64,000 nt of DNA from G963662675 sp963662675 (GCA_963662675.2 CAXXHP010000004.1:248001-312000); one strand, 5' to 3'; counted from the stretch's first letter, positions 9,102 to 18,200 are shown. Made by a program: numbers and translations. Notes: generated by a model not told the origin, from the sequence alone.

Positions 9102-10319
9102 ATGGAAAAAGTAGTAGATCGTTTTATTAGTTACGCTAAAGAATTCACAACTTCAGATCCTAGAAGTAAAACTTTTCCAAGTACAGAAAGGCAGTTGGTG
9201 TTTGCAGATAAGTTGGTAGAAGAATTGCATGATATTGGGTTACAGGATGTTGAAAAAGATAAAAACGGGTATGTTACAGCTACTTTGCCCTCAAATTGTG
9301 GTAAAGAAGTCCCAGTTATCGGCTTTATTGCTCACATGGATACGAGTCCTGATTTCTCAGGTGAACATGTTAATCCACGTGTAATTAAGTATGACGGGGG
9401 AGCTATTCGTTTAAATGACAAGATTGTTTTGTCGCCAGAACAGTTTCCTGAACTGGAAAACTATGTTGGACAAGAAATAATTGCCGGTGATGGGAGCACT
9501 CTTTTAGGTGCTGACGACAAGGCTGGTATGGCTGAAATTGTAACAGCCATGGAATACCTGATTTTGCACCCGGAAGTAAAACACGGCAAAATTCGGATTT
9601 GCTTCACACCGGATGAAGAAATAGGCAAGGGTGCTGATCATTTTGATGTGGCAAAGTTCGGGGCTGAATTTGCGTATACTTTGGATGGTGGTGAAATAGG
9701 TGAACTGGAATATGAAAATTTCAATGCCGCGATGGCTGTAATTACAATTCAAGGCAGAAGTGTGCATCCAGGAGCAGCAAAAAATAAAATGATCAATGCA
9801 ATTCATCTCGGGCAAAAATTGAGTAGCATGCTGCCTCCTGAGCAACGACCTGAACATACTGAAGGATATGAAGGATTTTTTCATTGTATTTCTTTTCAGG
9901 GCAGTGTTGAGAAAGCTATTGTTAGCTATATTATTCGTGATCATGATCGGGCACTTTTTGAATCCCGCAAGGAGATGCTTACTCAAGCTTGTATTTTTCT
10001 AAATGATGAATTCGGAGACGGAACTGTTCAGATTGAGATGGATGATCAGTATTATAACATGAGAGAAAAAGTGGAACCGGTAAAATATATTGTTGATTTA
10101 GCAGAAGACGCAATGGTTGAGGTTGGTGTTTCTCCAAAGTTGCGAGCAATACGTGGAGGAACAGATGGTTCGCGTTTATCATTTATGGGATTACCTTGTC
10201 CTAATATTTTTGCAGGAGGACATAATTTTCATGGTCCTTATGAGTACGTTCCCGTTTTTTCAATGCTGAAAGCAGTGGAAGTAATTGTGAGAATTTCAGA
10301 AAAAGTTGCAGAGAAGTAG
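9102..10319 (+). CDS. pepT: Peptidase T (tripeptide aminopeptidase)
   Basis: A cytoplasmic di-zinc M20 aminopeptidase that releases N-terminal residues from tripeptides. Its 405 residues match the family length. Metal-binding motifs appear in order: HMDTSPDFSG (about residue 78), GADDKAGMAEIVTAMEYL (about 140), PDEEIGKGADHFDV (about 173), LDGGEIGELEYENFNA (about 197) and GGHNFHGPYEYVPV (about 375). RGGTDGSRLSFMGLP precedes the last ligand, as in E. coli PepT. It starts 2 bases after the upstream hypothetical gene, and its stop codon is directly followed by the tilS ATG. Confidence 0.95.
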   Translation: MEKVVDRFISYAKEFTTSDPRSKTFPSTERQLVFADKLVEELHDIGLQDVEKDKNGYVTATLPSNCGKEVPVIGFIAHMDTSPDFSGEHVNPRVIKYDGGAIRLNDKIVLSPEQFPELENYVGQEIIAGDGSTLLGADDKAGMAEIVTAMEYLILHPEVKHGKIRICFTPDEEIGKGADHFDVAKFGAEFAYTLDGGEIGELEYENFNAAMAVITIQGRSVHPGAAKNKMINAIHLGQKLSSMLPPEQRPEHTEGYEGFFHCISFQGSVEKAIVSYIIRDHDRALFESRKEMLTQACIFLNDEFGDGTVQIEMDDQYYNMREKVEPVKYIVDLAEDAMVEVGVSPKLRAIRGGTDGSRLSFMGLPCPNIFAGGHNFHGPYEYVPVFSMLKAVEVIVRISEKVAEK

Positions 10320-11645
10320 ATGTTACAAGCCTTACAGTCATATATTGTCCAAGAAAAACTTTTCACGAAGGCTGATAAGCTAGTATTGGCGGTCAGTAGC
10401 GGAGTAGATTCTATGGTTATGCTGAAGTTGTTTCAGCAGTTGGACTATGATTTTGTAGTTGCCCATTGTAACTTCAGGTTGCGTGGAATTGAGTCTGACA
10501 GTGAGGAGATTTTTTTGCAAGATTACTGTAGTGAGCATGGCATAGAACTTTTTGTAAAGCATTTTGATACCCGAGAATATGCTGATCTGGAAGGTATTTC
10601 TATTGAAATGGCAGCCCGGAAATTGCGCTACGACTGGTTTTGTGAATTGATGCAAGAACTTTCCTTTTCTTGGATCGCAACAGCCCACCATCAGGATGAC
10701 CTGATTGAAACCATGCTCATTAACCTGAGCCGTGGAACCGGCATTCGAGGATTAACGGGTATTCAGCCTAAAAATGGCTCAATCATTCGTCCATTATTGT
10801 TTGCTTCACGCAACGAAATTTTGGCTTATGCTGCCGAAAAACGGATTTTTTATAAAAATGATTCGAGCAATGATGAGCTTATTTACCAGCGAAATATCAT
10901 TCGCCATAAAATCATACCTGAGTTTGAGGAAATTAACCCGGCTTTTAGGAGGAATGCAGCAAAAACAGCTTCAATCTTAAATCAAACAGATAGAATTTAT
11001 TCGCAAAAGATTAATGAAGTAAAAACAAAGGTGGTTGTTCAGGAGGGGAATGTTGTTAAAATTTTAATAGCCAAGTTGAAAGAAGAAAATCAGGCGGTTA
11101 CAGTTCTTTTTGAGATTCTTCATCCTTTTGGTTTTAATGCGGCACAGGTGCAGGAAATATATGAAGCGATGGATGCTGAAGCCGGAAAAATATTTTATGC
11201 ACCAGAACATCGTTTGGTGAAGGATCGTGACTGTTTCATAATAACCACGAATTTCGAAAAAGAGTTGTCCCGTTACTATGTCGAAGATGATTGCCTTGAG
11301 ATTGTTGATCCACTTCATCTTCAGTTTGAAGTTATCTTGAGAACGCCAGATTTTAAGTTGTCAAGAAATCTCCGTGTTGTGGATTTAGACTACGACTTAC
11401 TTCAATTTCCACTGATAATTAAGAAGTGGGAGCAGGGAGAATACTTTCAGCCACTGGGCATGTCTGGAATGAAAAAAATAAGCGATTTTTTCATTGACGA
11501 GAAACTGTCTATCCCCGAAAAAGAAGCGGCATGGATTCTTTACAGCGGAAAAAAAGTGGTATGGATAATTGGCAAACGTATCGACGATCGTTATAAAATT
11601 ACCTCAAAGTCTCAAAAAATATTTCAAATTACGATTAGTCGTTAA
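10320..11645 (+). CDS. tilS: tRNA(Ile)-lysidine synthetase
   Basis: Modifies C34 of the CAU-anticodon tRNA-Ile to lysidine so that it reads AUA. The N-terminal PP-loop ATP pyrophosphatase site reads SSGVDS near residue 26, where most members have SGGxDS. FRLRGIESDSEE, ATAHHQDDLIETMLINLSRGTGIRGLTGI and IRPLL follow in the expected order. The C-terminal TilS domain contains WEQGEYFQPLGMSGMKKISDFF and ends with VWIIGKRIDDRYKIT. The length of 441 residues is normal. It is the last gene of the 8413-11645 unit. The second-position Ser in the PP-loop is a mild oddity. Confidence 0.94.
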   Translation: MLQALQSYIVQEKLFTKADKLVLAVSSGVDSMVMLKLFQQLDYDFVVAHCNFRLRGIESDSEEIFLQDYCSEHGIELFVKHFDTREYADLEGISIEMAARKLRYDWFCELMQELSFSWIATAHHQDDLIETMLINLSRGTGIRGLTGIQPKNGSIIRPLLFASRNEILAYAAEKRIFYKNDSSNDELIYQRNIIRHKIIPEFEEINPAFRRNAAKTASILNQTDRIYSQKINEVKTKVVVQEGNVVKILIAKLKEENQAVTVLFEILHPFGFNAAQVQEIYEAMDAEAGKIFYAPEHRLVKDRDCFIITTNFEKELSRYYVEDDCLEIVDPLHLQFEVILRTPDFKLSRNLRVVDLDYDLLQFPLIIKKWEQGEYFQPLGMSGMKKISDFFIDEKLSIPEKEAAWILYSGKKVVWIIGKRIDDRYKITSKSQKIFQITISR

Positions 11646-11743
11646 TGATGAATATTGGATTGCAATTTTCTGAAAAACACAATGTTTTTCAAGAGTATCA
11701 TAGGAAGTAATGATTCCACCCTAAAATATCCTAATAAATAGGG

Positions 11744-11776
11744 ATTGATACAACTTTTATCCTATTCTATCTTTGC
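11744..11776 (+). promoter_or_regulatory. Candidate Bacteroidota promoter of the porin gene
   Basis: TATCTTTG at 11769-11776 matches the -7 box TAnnTTTG. A poor -33 box (TTGAT at 11744) lies 20-22 bases upstream. The start codon is 35 bases downstream. Confidence 0.45.
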
Positions 11777-11810
11777 TCGCATAATTTAACCATGCAAGAA
11801 AGAGAATAAT

Positions 11811-12971
11811 ATGAAGAAGAAAGTTTTACTGGTTGCATTGCTTGCAATATCGTTAGCGTTTAAGTCGAATGGGCAAAATACAGCGGAGAAGTTATTGTCT
11901 TCGCAGGATAAGCTAACCATTGGTGGATACGCTCAAATTGACTACAATCAGCCTTTATCATCGGAAGTTAGAAGTAACGGAAATCTTGATGTTCATCGTA
12001 TGGTGATGATGTTTGGTTATCGTTTCAACGAACGAACACAGTTTATTACCGAGGTTGAGTATGAGCATGTTTCTGAAGTTTTTATTGAGCAGGCTTTTTT
12101 GAATTACAAGATAAATAATTGGGTAAGTTTCAGGGGTGGTTTATTACTGGTTCCTATGGGGATTATTAATGAGTATCACGAACCTGCCACATTTAACGGC
12201 GTAGAACGTCCGAATCTGGACAGCAAAATTGTTCCAACCACATGGCGTGAAATTGGAGCCGGGTTTACAGGACGCCTATCAAACCTGAATTTGAAATACC
12301 AACTTTATTTGGTTAATGGGTTTAAGAGCTATGATGGAGTAGGGGTATTGAGAGGAAGTGATGGATTAAGAAAGGGGCGTCAAAAAGGAGCCGAATCATT
12401 TGCATCTCATCCAAATCTCTCAACAAAGGTTGAATATTATGGAGTTCCCGGATTGAAACTTGGCCTAAGCGGTTACTTCGGTAAAACACAATCAACGTTA
12501 TATGGTGGATTAGATAAAAATGATACTGCAGCAGAAGCAATAGCCGACTCTTCGGTTGTTAGTTTAAACATGCTTGGTCTTGATGGGAGTTATTCTACGA
12601 AAGGTTTAGTGCTTAAAGGACAACTTATTTATGCATCAATAGATAATACTGAGCAATATAATGTTTTTACAGGCAAAGATCTTGGGCGTGAAATGTTTGG
12701 GTATTATCTGGAAGCCGGTTATAATTTACTAAGTTCTCAAAAATCAGAGCAAAAATTAGTTCCTTTTGTGCGTTATGAGAAACATAACACGCATCATAAG
12801 ACAGAGGGCATTAGTGCCAATGCGGCATATGATCGCACTGATGTAACAGCTGGTATTGGGTGGTGGCTTACCTCAGGTGCTGTTCTGAAAGCGGATATGC
12901 AGTGGCTTGGGAATGAAGCATCAACTGATTCAAAGAAGCAATTAAATCTAGGTGTTGGAATATGGTTTTAA
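11811..12971 (+). CDS. Outer membrane porin (OprO/OprP-like)
   Basis: Signal peptide MKKKVLLVALLAISLAFKSNGQ, then a 360-residue barrel. The N-terminal strands read GGYAQIDYNQPLSS and DVHRMVMMFGYRFNERTQFITEVEYEHVSEVFIEQAFLN, the pattern of the phosphate-selective porin O/P superfamily in Bacteroidota. A plug-like conserved segment (GLLLVPMGIINEYHEPATFNGVERP) follows, and the last strand ends in F (LGVGIWF). It probably passes small anions or other solutes; the substrate is not readable from sequence. The downstream FMN-binding protein gene overlaps its last 10 bases, so the two are translationally linked. Confidence 0.82.
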   Translation: MKKKVLLVALLAISLAFKSNGQNTAEKLLSSQDKLTIGGYAQIDYNQPLSSEVRSNGNLDVHRMVMMFGYRFNERTQFITEVEYEHVSEVFIEQAFLNYKINNWVSFRGGLLLVPMGIINEYHEPATFNGVERPNLDSKIVPTTWREIGAGFTGRLSNLNLKYQLYLVNGFKSYDGVGVLRGSDGLRKGRQKGAESFASHPNLSTKVEYYGVPGLKLGLSGYFGKTQSTLYGGLDKNDTAAEAIADSSVVSLNMLGLDGSYSTKGLVLKGQLIYASIDNTEQYNVFTGKDLGREMFGYYLEAGYNLLSSQKSEQKLVPFVRYEKHNTHHKTEGISANAAYDRTDVTAGIGWWLTSGAVLKADMQWLGNEASTDSKKQLNLGVGIWF

Positions 12972-13468
12972 AAGGCTTAAATAAATATCTATTGATACTG
13001 ATAACACTTCTTTTTTTATCAAATATAGATCTTCTCGGTTCTAATGCCGGGAAGATCTTAAAGGTGCTGAAAAAGGAACTTAACTGTTCCGAAATTGTGT
13101 TGTCTGATTTTCTTGAAGATGAGATTGTTAATGAACCAAAGTGTCATGTTTATCAGGTGGCTCTCAATGGAGAGGTTATTGGATATGCAATTAATGCTGT
13201 AGGTTTTGGAAGATATGATGAATATGAATTTTTGGTCTATACTGATCTTTTAAAAAGGATTGAGTTTGTTCGGGTAATTAATTATTACTCAGATTATGGC
13301 GGAGAAATATCATCAAAAAAATGGCTTGACCAATTTTCAGGATATGAAGGTGGCCACATAAAGTATGGTGAGGATATTCAGGCCATTTCTGGTGCAACAA
13401 TCTCAGGTAATTCAATGGTAAATCGAATCACTGAGATAATATCTATGCTTAAAGAATCTGATATTTAA
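12962..13468 (+). CDS. Membrane-anchored FMN-binding domain protein
   Basis: 168 residues with an N-terminal signal or anchor (LLILITLLFLSNIDLLG) and one FMN-binding domain of the RnfG/NqrC/NosR type. The expected flavinylation motif, ISGATISGNSMV near residue 140, carries the Ser/Thr that receives FMN through a phosphoester bond by ApbE in characterised relatives. GFGRYDEYEFLVYTD and VRVINYYSDYGGEI form the core. It probably acts on the periplasmic side as an electron carrier. It overlaps the porin gene by 10 bases, which suggests joint function or at least joint expression. No apbE gene is seen nearby. Confidence 0.8.
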   Translation: MVLKGLNKYLLILITLLFLSNIDLLGSNAGKILKVLKKELNCSEIVLSDFLEDEIVNEPKCHVYQVALNGEVIGYAINAVGFGRYDEYEFLVYTDLLKRIEFVRVINYYSDYGGEISSKKWLDQFSGYEGGHIKYGEDIQAISGATISGNSMVNRITEIISMLKESDI

Positions 13469-13469
13469 A

Positions 13470-15335
13470 CTAGGCTTTCTCGCTCAATTCCATCCAACGC
13501 ATTTCTTTTTCTTCAATTTCATCGTTCAGTTCAGCAAAGCGAGTACTTTTTAGAAGAAGTTCATCCGGAGATAATTCACCGGAATTCATGGCATCCATTA
13601 GTTCCCCTTTTTCGGTTTCAAGTTTCTCAATATCTTGTTCTAATTCTTCAAGCTCTTGTTTTTCCTTAAAGGATAGTTTTTGTGGATTTTGTTTTGGCTT
13701 TTCCGCTACTGGTTTAGATTTTGAAGAAGCCTGAATTTTTTTCTGTTGTTTTTCCTTTTCAAGTTCACTATTCCGGTATATCGTATAATTTCCAGGGAAA
13801 TCTTTGATTTTTCCATTTCCATCAAACACAAAAAGGTGGTCAACAATTTTATCCATAAAGTAGCGATCGTGAGAAACGATAATTACGCAGCCGTCAAAAT
13901 TAGATAAGTAATCTTCCAAAACATTCAGAGTCATGATGTCCAGATCATTGGTTGGCTCATCCAGAATTAGGAAGTTAGGGTTTCTCATCAAAATAGTACA
14001 TAGGTATAGCCTTCTGAGCTCACCACCACTTAGCTTTTCAACTGGGCTATATTGCGTTTCTGCAGGAAACAAAAAACGGGTTAGCAATTGAGTGGCAGAC
14101 ATTTTATTACCATCTTCAAACTCAACTATTTCGGCAATGTTTTTGATGACATCAATTACTTTTTCATCCGATTTAAAATCGATGCCTTCTTGTCTGTAAT
14201 AGCCAATTTTAATGGTCTGGCCAATCTCTACGGTGCCTGAATCCGCTGGGATTGCTCCGGTAATGACGTTTAGAAAGGTTGATTTTCCGGTTCCATTTTT
14301 GCCTATAATGCCTACCTTTTCAAAACGTGAAAATTTATAGGTAAAGTCGTCTATTAATGTTAAATCATCATAGGCTTTTGAAACATGATCCAGTTCTATA
14401 ATTTTACTCCCCATTCTTGATGATGCAATATTTAGGTCGATCTTATCATCTTGGCGTTGATAGCCTGCCTTTTCTTGTAAATCATAAAACTGGTCAACTC
14501 GGTATTTGGCTTTATGGCTACGTGCTTTTGGCATTCGCCGCATCCACTCTAATTCGGTACGAAAGAGGTTTTGTGCCTTTTCGGTACTAGCCTGCAACTG
14601 TTCAATGCGTTCTTGTCTTTTCTCAAGGTAGTAGCTGTAGTTGCCTTGATAGTCATATATTTGATTCTGGTCTATCTCAATGATCTCATTACAGACACGA
14701 TCTAGGAAATATCGGTCGTGTGTTACCATAAAAAGAGTACAGCTGGTTTTTTCTAAATATTTTTCCAGCCACTCAATCATTTCCAGATCAAGGTGGTTGG
14801 TCGGCTCATCAAGTAATAATAAGTCGGGTTCATTTACCAATACATTGGCAAGTGCAAGTCGCTTTTGCTGTCCACCCGATAGCTCGCTAACTTTTTGATC
14901 GAAATTTTCAATTTTAAGCTGGGTGAGTATTTGTTTAACTTTCACATCGAAATCCCATGCATGTAACTCATCCATTTTTATAGAGAGCCGTTCAATTTCA
15001 CTTTGCAAATTGTGAGTTATAGCAGCTTCAAAATCCCTGACTACTTGGAGAGCTGGATTCTCAGATTGTAATGCTTGTTCTAATACCGTTAGATCTGGAT
15101 CTAAAACCGGATTCTGCATCAAAAACCCAATCTTCACATCATTTGTTATGGTGATTTTGCCACTATCTTGACTGTCAAGCCCGGCAATGACTTTCATTAA
15201 GGTCGTTTTTCCTGCACCGTTTTTAGCAATTAATGCAACTTTTTGATCTTTAAAAATTGTAAATGAAATATTCTCAAAGAGCATGAAGTCAGCATAGCGC
15301 TTCGAAATTTGTTCGGCCTGTAAATAGGGAGTCAT
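13470..15335 (-). CDS. ABC-F family ATPase (Uup-like)
   Basis: Two ABC ATPase domains on one chain without membrane segments, 621 residues. Domain 1 has Walker A AKNGAGKTTL (about residue 36), signature LSGGQQKRLALA and Walker B LLLLDEPTNHLD. Domain 2 has GKNGTGKSTFL (about 345), LSGGELRRLYL and LILDEPTNDLD. Between them lies the P-site tRNA interaction linker region (RTELEWMRRMPKARSHKAKY). A charged coiled coil (residues about 545-620, EELEQDIEKLETEKGEL) ends the protein, which favours Uup over EttA. Such proteins act on the ribosome or in DNA-transposition-related roles; resistance function cannot be excluded. It ends one base from the convergent FMN-binding gene. Confidence 0.88.
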   Translation of the reverse strand: MTPYLQAEQISKRYADFMLFENISFTIFKDQKVALIAKNGAGKTTLMKVIAGLDSQDSGKITITNDVKIGFLMQNPVLDPDLTVLEQALQSENPALQVVRDFEAAITHNLQSEIERLSIKMDELHAWDFDVKVKQILTQLKIENFDQKVSELSGGQQKRLALANVLVNEPDLLLLDEPTNHLDLEMIEWLEKYLEKTSCTLFMVTHDRYFLDRVCNEIIEIDQNQIYDYQGNYSYYLEKRQERIEQLQASTEKAQNLFRTELEWMRRMPKARSHKAKYRVDQFYDLQEKAGYQRQDDKIDLNIASSRMGSKIIELDHVSKAYDDLTLIDDFTYKFSRFEKVGIIGKNGTGKSTFLNVITGAIPADSGTVEIGQTIKIGYYRQEGIDFKSDEKVIDVIKNIAEIVEFEDGNKMSATQLLTRFLFPAETQYSPVEKLSGGELRRLYLCTILMRNPNFLILDEPTNDLDIMTLNVLEDYLSNFDGCVIIVSHDRYFMDKIVDHLFVFDGNGKIKDFPGNYTIYRNSELEKEKQQKKIQASSKSKPVAEKPKQNPQKLSFKEKQELEELEQDIEKLETEKGELMDAMNSGELSPDELLLKSTRFAELNDEIEEKEMRWMELSEKA

Positions 15336-15420
15336 CTTTAAATGTTTTGCGCAAAAATAGGAATAATTTGTTTGGTAAGAAGGAAGGGGTATTTTTGTTT
15401 TTTAAGTTTATAGACTGATC

Positions 15421-16062
15421 ATGCAAAAGAAAGACCGATATCAAAAGGTAATTGCTTATTTTAAAGAGGCAATGCCTGTAGCCGAAACGGAATTGCATTA
15501 TACGAATCCGTATGAATTACTTGTTGCAGTGATACTTTCAGCTCAGTGTACAGATAAGCGCGTAAACCAGATAACGCCCGAGCTTTTTAAGCGTTTCCCA
15601 AAACCTGAATTGATGGCAGAAGTTGATGCTGCTGAAGTCTTTGACTACATTCGCTCTTGCTCATATCCAAATAACAAGGCCAAGCATTTAGTTGGTATGT
15701 CTAAAATGTTGGTGGACGTTTTTCTTGGTATTGTTCCTGATGATGTCGATGAATTACAAAAACTGCCTGGAGTTGGTCGAAAAACAGCCAATGTAATTGC
15801 GTCAGTCGTATATGAAAAACCTGCTTTTGCTGTTGATACTCATGTTTTTAGGGTAGCAGCTCGCATTGGTTTAACAACAAGTGCAAAAACACCATTAGAC
15901 GCAGAAAAACAACTCATGATGTATTTCCCTAATGAAATTGTCCCCCTAGCACATCATTGGCTGATATTGCATGGTCGTTATGTGTGTGTTGCGCGAAAAC
16001 CGAAATGCTCAGAGTGTGGGTTACAGGAGGTTTGTAAGTATTTTTCAGAACAAAATAAGTAG
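15421..16062 (+). CDS. nth: Endonuclease III, base-excision repair glycosylase/AP lyase
   Basis: Removes oxidised pyrimidines and nicks the abasic site. 213 residues, the usual length. The helix-hairpin-helix LPGVGRKTANVIASVV lies near residue 115-130 with the catalytic Lys within GRKTA, the catalytic Asp sits in AFAVDTHVFRVAARIGL (about 140), and the C-terminal 4Fe-4S cluster follows the C-X6-C-X2-C-X5-C spacing (CVARKPKCSECGLQEVC, about 191-207). It is divergent from the ABC-F gene and followed by a ferredoxin gene with its own promoter. Confidence 0.95.
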   Translation: MQKKDRYQKVIAYFKEAMPVAETELHYTNPYELLVAVILSAQCTDKRVNQITPELFKRFPKPELMAEVDAAEVFDYIRSCSYPNNKAKHLVGMSKMLVDVFLGIVPDDVDELQKLPGVGRKTANVIASVVYEKPAFAVDTHVFRVAARIGLTTSAKTPLDAEKQLMMYFPNEIVPLAHHWLILHGRYVCVARKPKCSECGLQEVCKYFSEQNK

Positions 16063-16165
16063 ATTTCATCGTTATAATATGAATTGATATTTTGCAGTTT
16101 TCTGCTTCATGTTAAGCGGAGCTTAAGTGTTAATATTATTCCTCATAAAAAAACATAAGGCTTAC

Positions 16166-16195
16166 TTTGATTTTTTATCAAACTTTGTACTTTTG
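16166..16195 (+). promoter_or_regulatory. Bacteroidota promoter of the ferredoxin gene
   Basis: TTTG at 16166-16169 and TACTTTTG at 16188-16195 match the -33 and -7 boxes (TTTG, TAnnTTTG) with an 18-base spacer. The ATG is 31 bases downstream. Confidence 0.65.
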
Positions 16196-16226
16196 CTCAT
16201 AATCTTTAACTAAAAAAAGAAGTGTT

Positions 16227-16397
16227 ATGGCTTATGTAATTTCAGATGAGTGCATTGCATGCGGAACTTGTATTGATGAATGTCCTGTTGAAGCAATTTC
16301 TGAGGGAGATATCTACAAGATTGATGCTGATCTTTGTACTGATTGTGGCTCTTGTGCCGAAGTTTGCCCGGTAGATGCGATTTCGATTGCTGAATAA
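16227..16397 (+). CDS. 2[4Fe-4S] ferredoxin, 56 residues
   Basis: A short electron-transfer protein. It has two complete clostridial-type cluster motifs: CIACGTCIDECPVEAI (residues 9-24) and CTDCGSCAEVCPVDAI (residues 37-52), each CxxCxxCxxxCP. The two halves are near-perfect internal repeats, as in Clostridium ferredoxins. It has its own promoter upstream and terminator downstream, so it is monocistronic. The partner is likely pyruvate:ferredoxin oxidoreductase or a similar low-potential enzyme of anaerobic metabolism (inference). Confidence 0.95.
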   Translation: MAYVISDECIACGTCIDECPVEAISEGDIYKIDADLCTDCGSCAEVCPVDAISIAE

Positions 16398-16418
16398 TTC
16401 GGACAGCATAAAAGTTTT

Positions 16419-16448
16419 GCCCGTCATATTTTTGACGGGCTTTTTTTG
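16419..16448 (+). terminator. Terminator of the ferredoxin gene
   Basis: A perfect 8-bp stem (GCCCGTCA 16419-16426, TGACGGGC 16433-16440) with a 6-base loop is followed by seven T residues. Confidence 0.93.
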
Positions 16449-16507
16449 TTTTTATACCATATCTCTTTGGAACAATTTTTGATAATATTAAGTAGATAAT
16501 ATATCAT

Positions 16508-16855
16508 ATGAAGACAAAATATTTACTTATAATTCTGATATTCACAATGGTTTCTATGTTTACTAACCCTGCATTAGCTCAGGATTTGGACAAGAAACAA
16601 TTTCAAATTGAGAAAATATTTCCCAATCCAGTTGATGATTTTGTGTTTGTTGAATTTCAATCAGTAGAATATGGGAAAGTCGTTTTCGAACTGATTGACA
16701 TCTTAGGAAATACAGTCCAAAAGTGGAAGCCGGCTAATACACTTCCAGGTATTCATAAAATTCGCTTAGATCTTAACCCGCTTCAAACCGGAGTATATTT
16801 GCTTCGTGCAAGAATCGACAATGAAAGTGCCGTTGTGCGTCTTCGAAAAGTTTAA
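16508..16855 (+). CDS. Free-standing T9SS type A sorting-domain protein
   Basis: 115 residues: a signal peptide (MKTKYLLIILIFTMVSMFTN, cleavage after ALAQ) and then directly a type IX secretion C-terminal domain. The domain has its three landmarks: FPNPVDDFVFVEF (about residue 38), VFELIDILGNTVQKW (about 60) and LQTGVYLLRARIDNESAVVRLRKV at the end. Normally this domain is the last 70-90 residues of a large secreted enzyme or adhesin and is removed by PorU on export. Here nothing precedes it except the signal peptide and about ten residues. It could be a real mini-protein that binds the T9SS, or the surviving end of a degraded cargo gene, though the intact signal peptide and start argue against decay. 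Confidence 0.8.
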   Translation: MKTKYLLIILIFTMVSMFTNPALAQDLDKKQFQIEKIFPNPVDDFVFVEFQSVEYGKVVFELIDILGNTVQKWKPANTLPGIHKIRLDLNPLQTGVYLLRARIDNESAVVRLRKV

Positions 16856-16891
16856 TTTACACTTCAGATCTGCATAGAGATCTCTTATTTA

Positions 16892-18130
16892 TTAGTCGTT
16901 TAGATACAAATTGCTGTCGCCATAGCTTAGGAAACGATAATCATTATCAAGGGCATGTTTATATACCCATTTCCAATCATTCCCTAAATAGGCTGAAATA
17001 AGAAGCAATAAAGTGCTTTGTGGTTGATGAAAATTAGTTATCATACCATCAATTATTCTAAACTGATAACCAGGAACGATAATGATTTTTGTGTGAGCTG
17101 CAATAGTTTCTAGTTCATGTTTGGTCATGTATTGCAGTATTGCTTCAAGGGATTCTTTCTTTGACAGGCTATGTTCATTTTTATAGGGTTGCCATTGTTC
17201 TATTTCCAACTGGCTATATGGAATATCTGCATTTGTATTTAGTTTTGTTCCTAACCAATATAAGCTCTCAAGAGTGCGTATTGACGTAGTACCTACAGCA
17301 ATTAGTTTTCCGTTATGACTGAGGATTTTTTCAACCAACCCTCGATGTACAATAATTTGTTCGGCATGCATGTCATGATCTGCAATTGTTTTGGATTGAA
17401 CAGGTTTAAATGTTCCGGCACCAACATGTAATGTTAGCTCTTCGCAGTCAATGCTCTTGTTTTTAAGTTTTTGGAAAACCGTATCTGTAAAATGTAGCCC
17501 TGCCGTAGGAGCAGCTACAGAACCTTTTATTTTTGAATAAACAGTTTGGTATCGTTCTAAGTCACTATTCTCCGTCTCTCGGTTAAGATATGGGGGAATT
17601 GGAAGTATTCCAGCAGCCTCAATAATTGAGGCAAAATCAATTGATGGCTCGTCCCAACTAAATTTCACTTGAATTGCACCTTCTTGTTGAGAAATCTTTT
17701 CAGCTTTGAAATAAATATATTTGCCATTAATCTCTAATTCTTTTACAAGTATTTCATTTTTCCACTTCTTTAAATTTCCGACCATGCAGTTCCACGTGCA
17801 ATGACTTGTTTGTTGAAATGAGATCTGATAGTCAGATGGATCTGTTGGGTCAAGGCAAAAAACTTCGATATTTGCACCAGTTGCTTTTTGAAAATGTAAG
17901 CGAGCTCGAATTACTTTAGTGTTATTGAAAATCAACAAACTGTGTTCCGGTAAAAACTCAGATAGGGATGAAAATTTGGAATCTGTAATTTTACCATTTC
18001 GATAGATTAATAGCTTGGACTGGTCACGTTGAGATAATGGATATTTAGCAATATTGCTTTCCTCCAAGTTGTAATTCAACGCCTCTGTACTTATATCGGA
18101 AATAGAATCTCCAAAATTATTTTTGTTCAT
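16892..18130 (-). CDS. queA: S-adenosylmethionine:tRNA ribosyltransferase-isomerase
   Basis: Transfers and isomerises the ribosyl group of SAM onto preQ1-tRNA to make epoxyqueuosine. I place the start at the ATG at 18130 (MNKNNFGDSISDISTEALNY), because the frame upstream overlaps the divergent Smr gene and lacks family sequence. YPLSQRDQSKLLIYRNGKI, LLIFNNTKVIRARL, the central APTAGLHFTDTVFQKL, ELTLHVGAGTFKPV, HAEQIIV and the terminal MITNFHQPQSTLLLLISAYLG are all family landmarks. 412 residues; somewhat longer than E. coli QueA (356), as usual in this phylum. Its start is 70 bases from that of the Smr gene. Confidence 0.94.
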   Translation of the reverse strand: MNKNNFGDSISDISTEALNYNLEESNIAKYPLSQRDQSKLLIYRNGKITDSKFSSLSEFLPEHSLLIFNNTKVIRARLHFQKATGANIEVFCLDPTDPSDYQISFQQTSHCTWNCMVGNLKKWKNEILVKELEINGKYIYFKAEKISQQEGAIQVKFSWDEPSIDFASIIEAAGILPIPPYLNRETENSDLERYQTVYSKIKGSVAAPTAGLHFTDTVFQKLKNKSIDCEELTLHVGAGTFKPVQSKTIADHDMHAEQIIVHRGLVEKILSHNGKLIAVGTTSIRTLESLYWLGTKLNTNADIPYSQLEIEQWQPYKNEHSLSKKESLEAILQYMTKHELETIAAHTKIIIVPGYQFRIIDGMITNFHQPQSTLLLLISAYLGNDWKWVYKHALDNDYRFLSYGDSNLYLND

Positions 18131-18200
18131 GGGTGGCAAAATTACAGAATAATTATTCTCAGTGAAAATTGTTCTTACTTTTGTAATAAAAATAGGCGAT

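Noticed and set aside
16866..16883. AGATCT...AGATCT as a terminator between the T9SS-domain gene and queA
   Set aside because: Stem of only six self-complementary bases with no proper T run.
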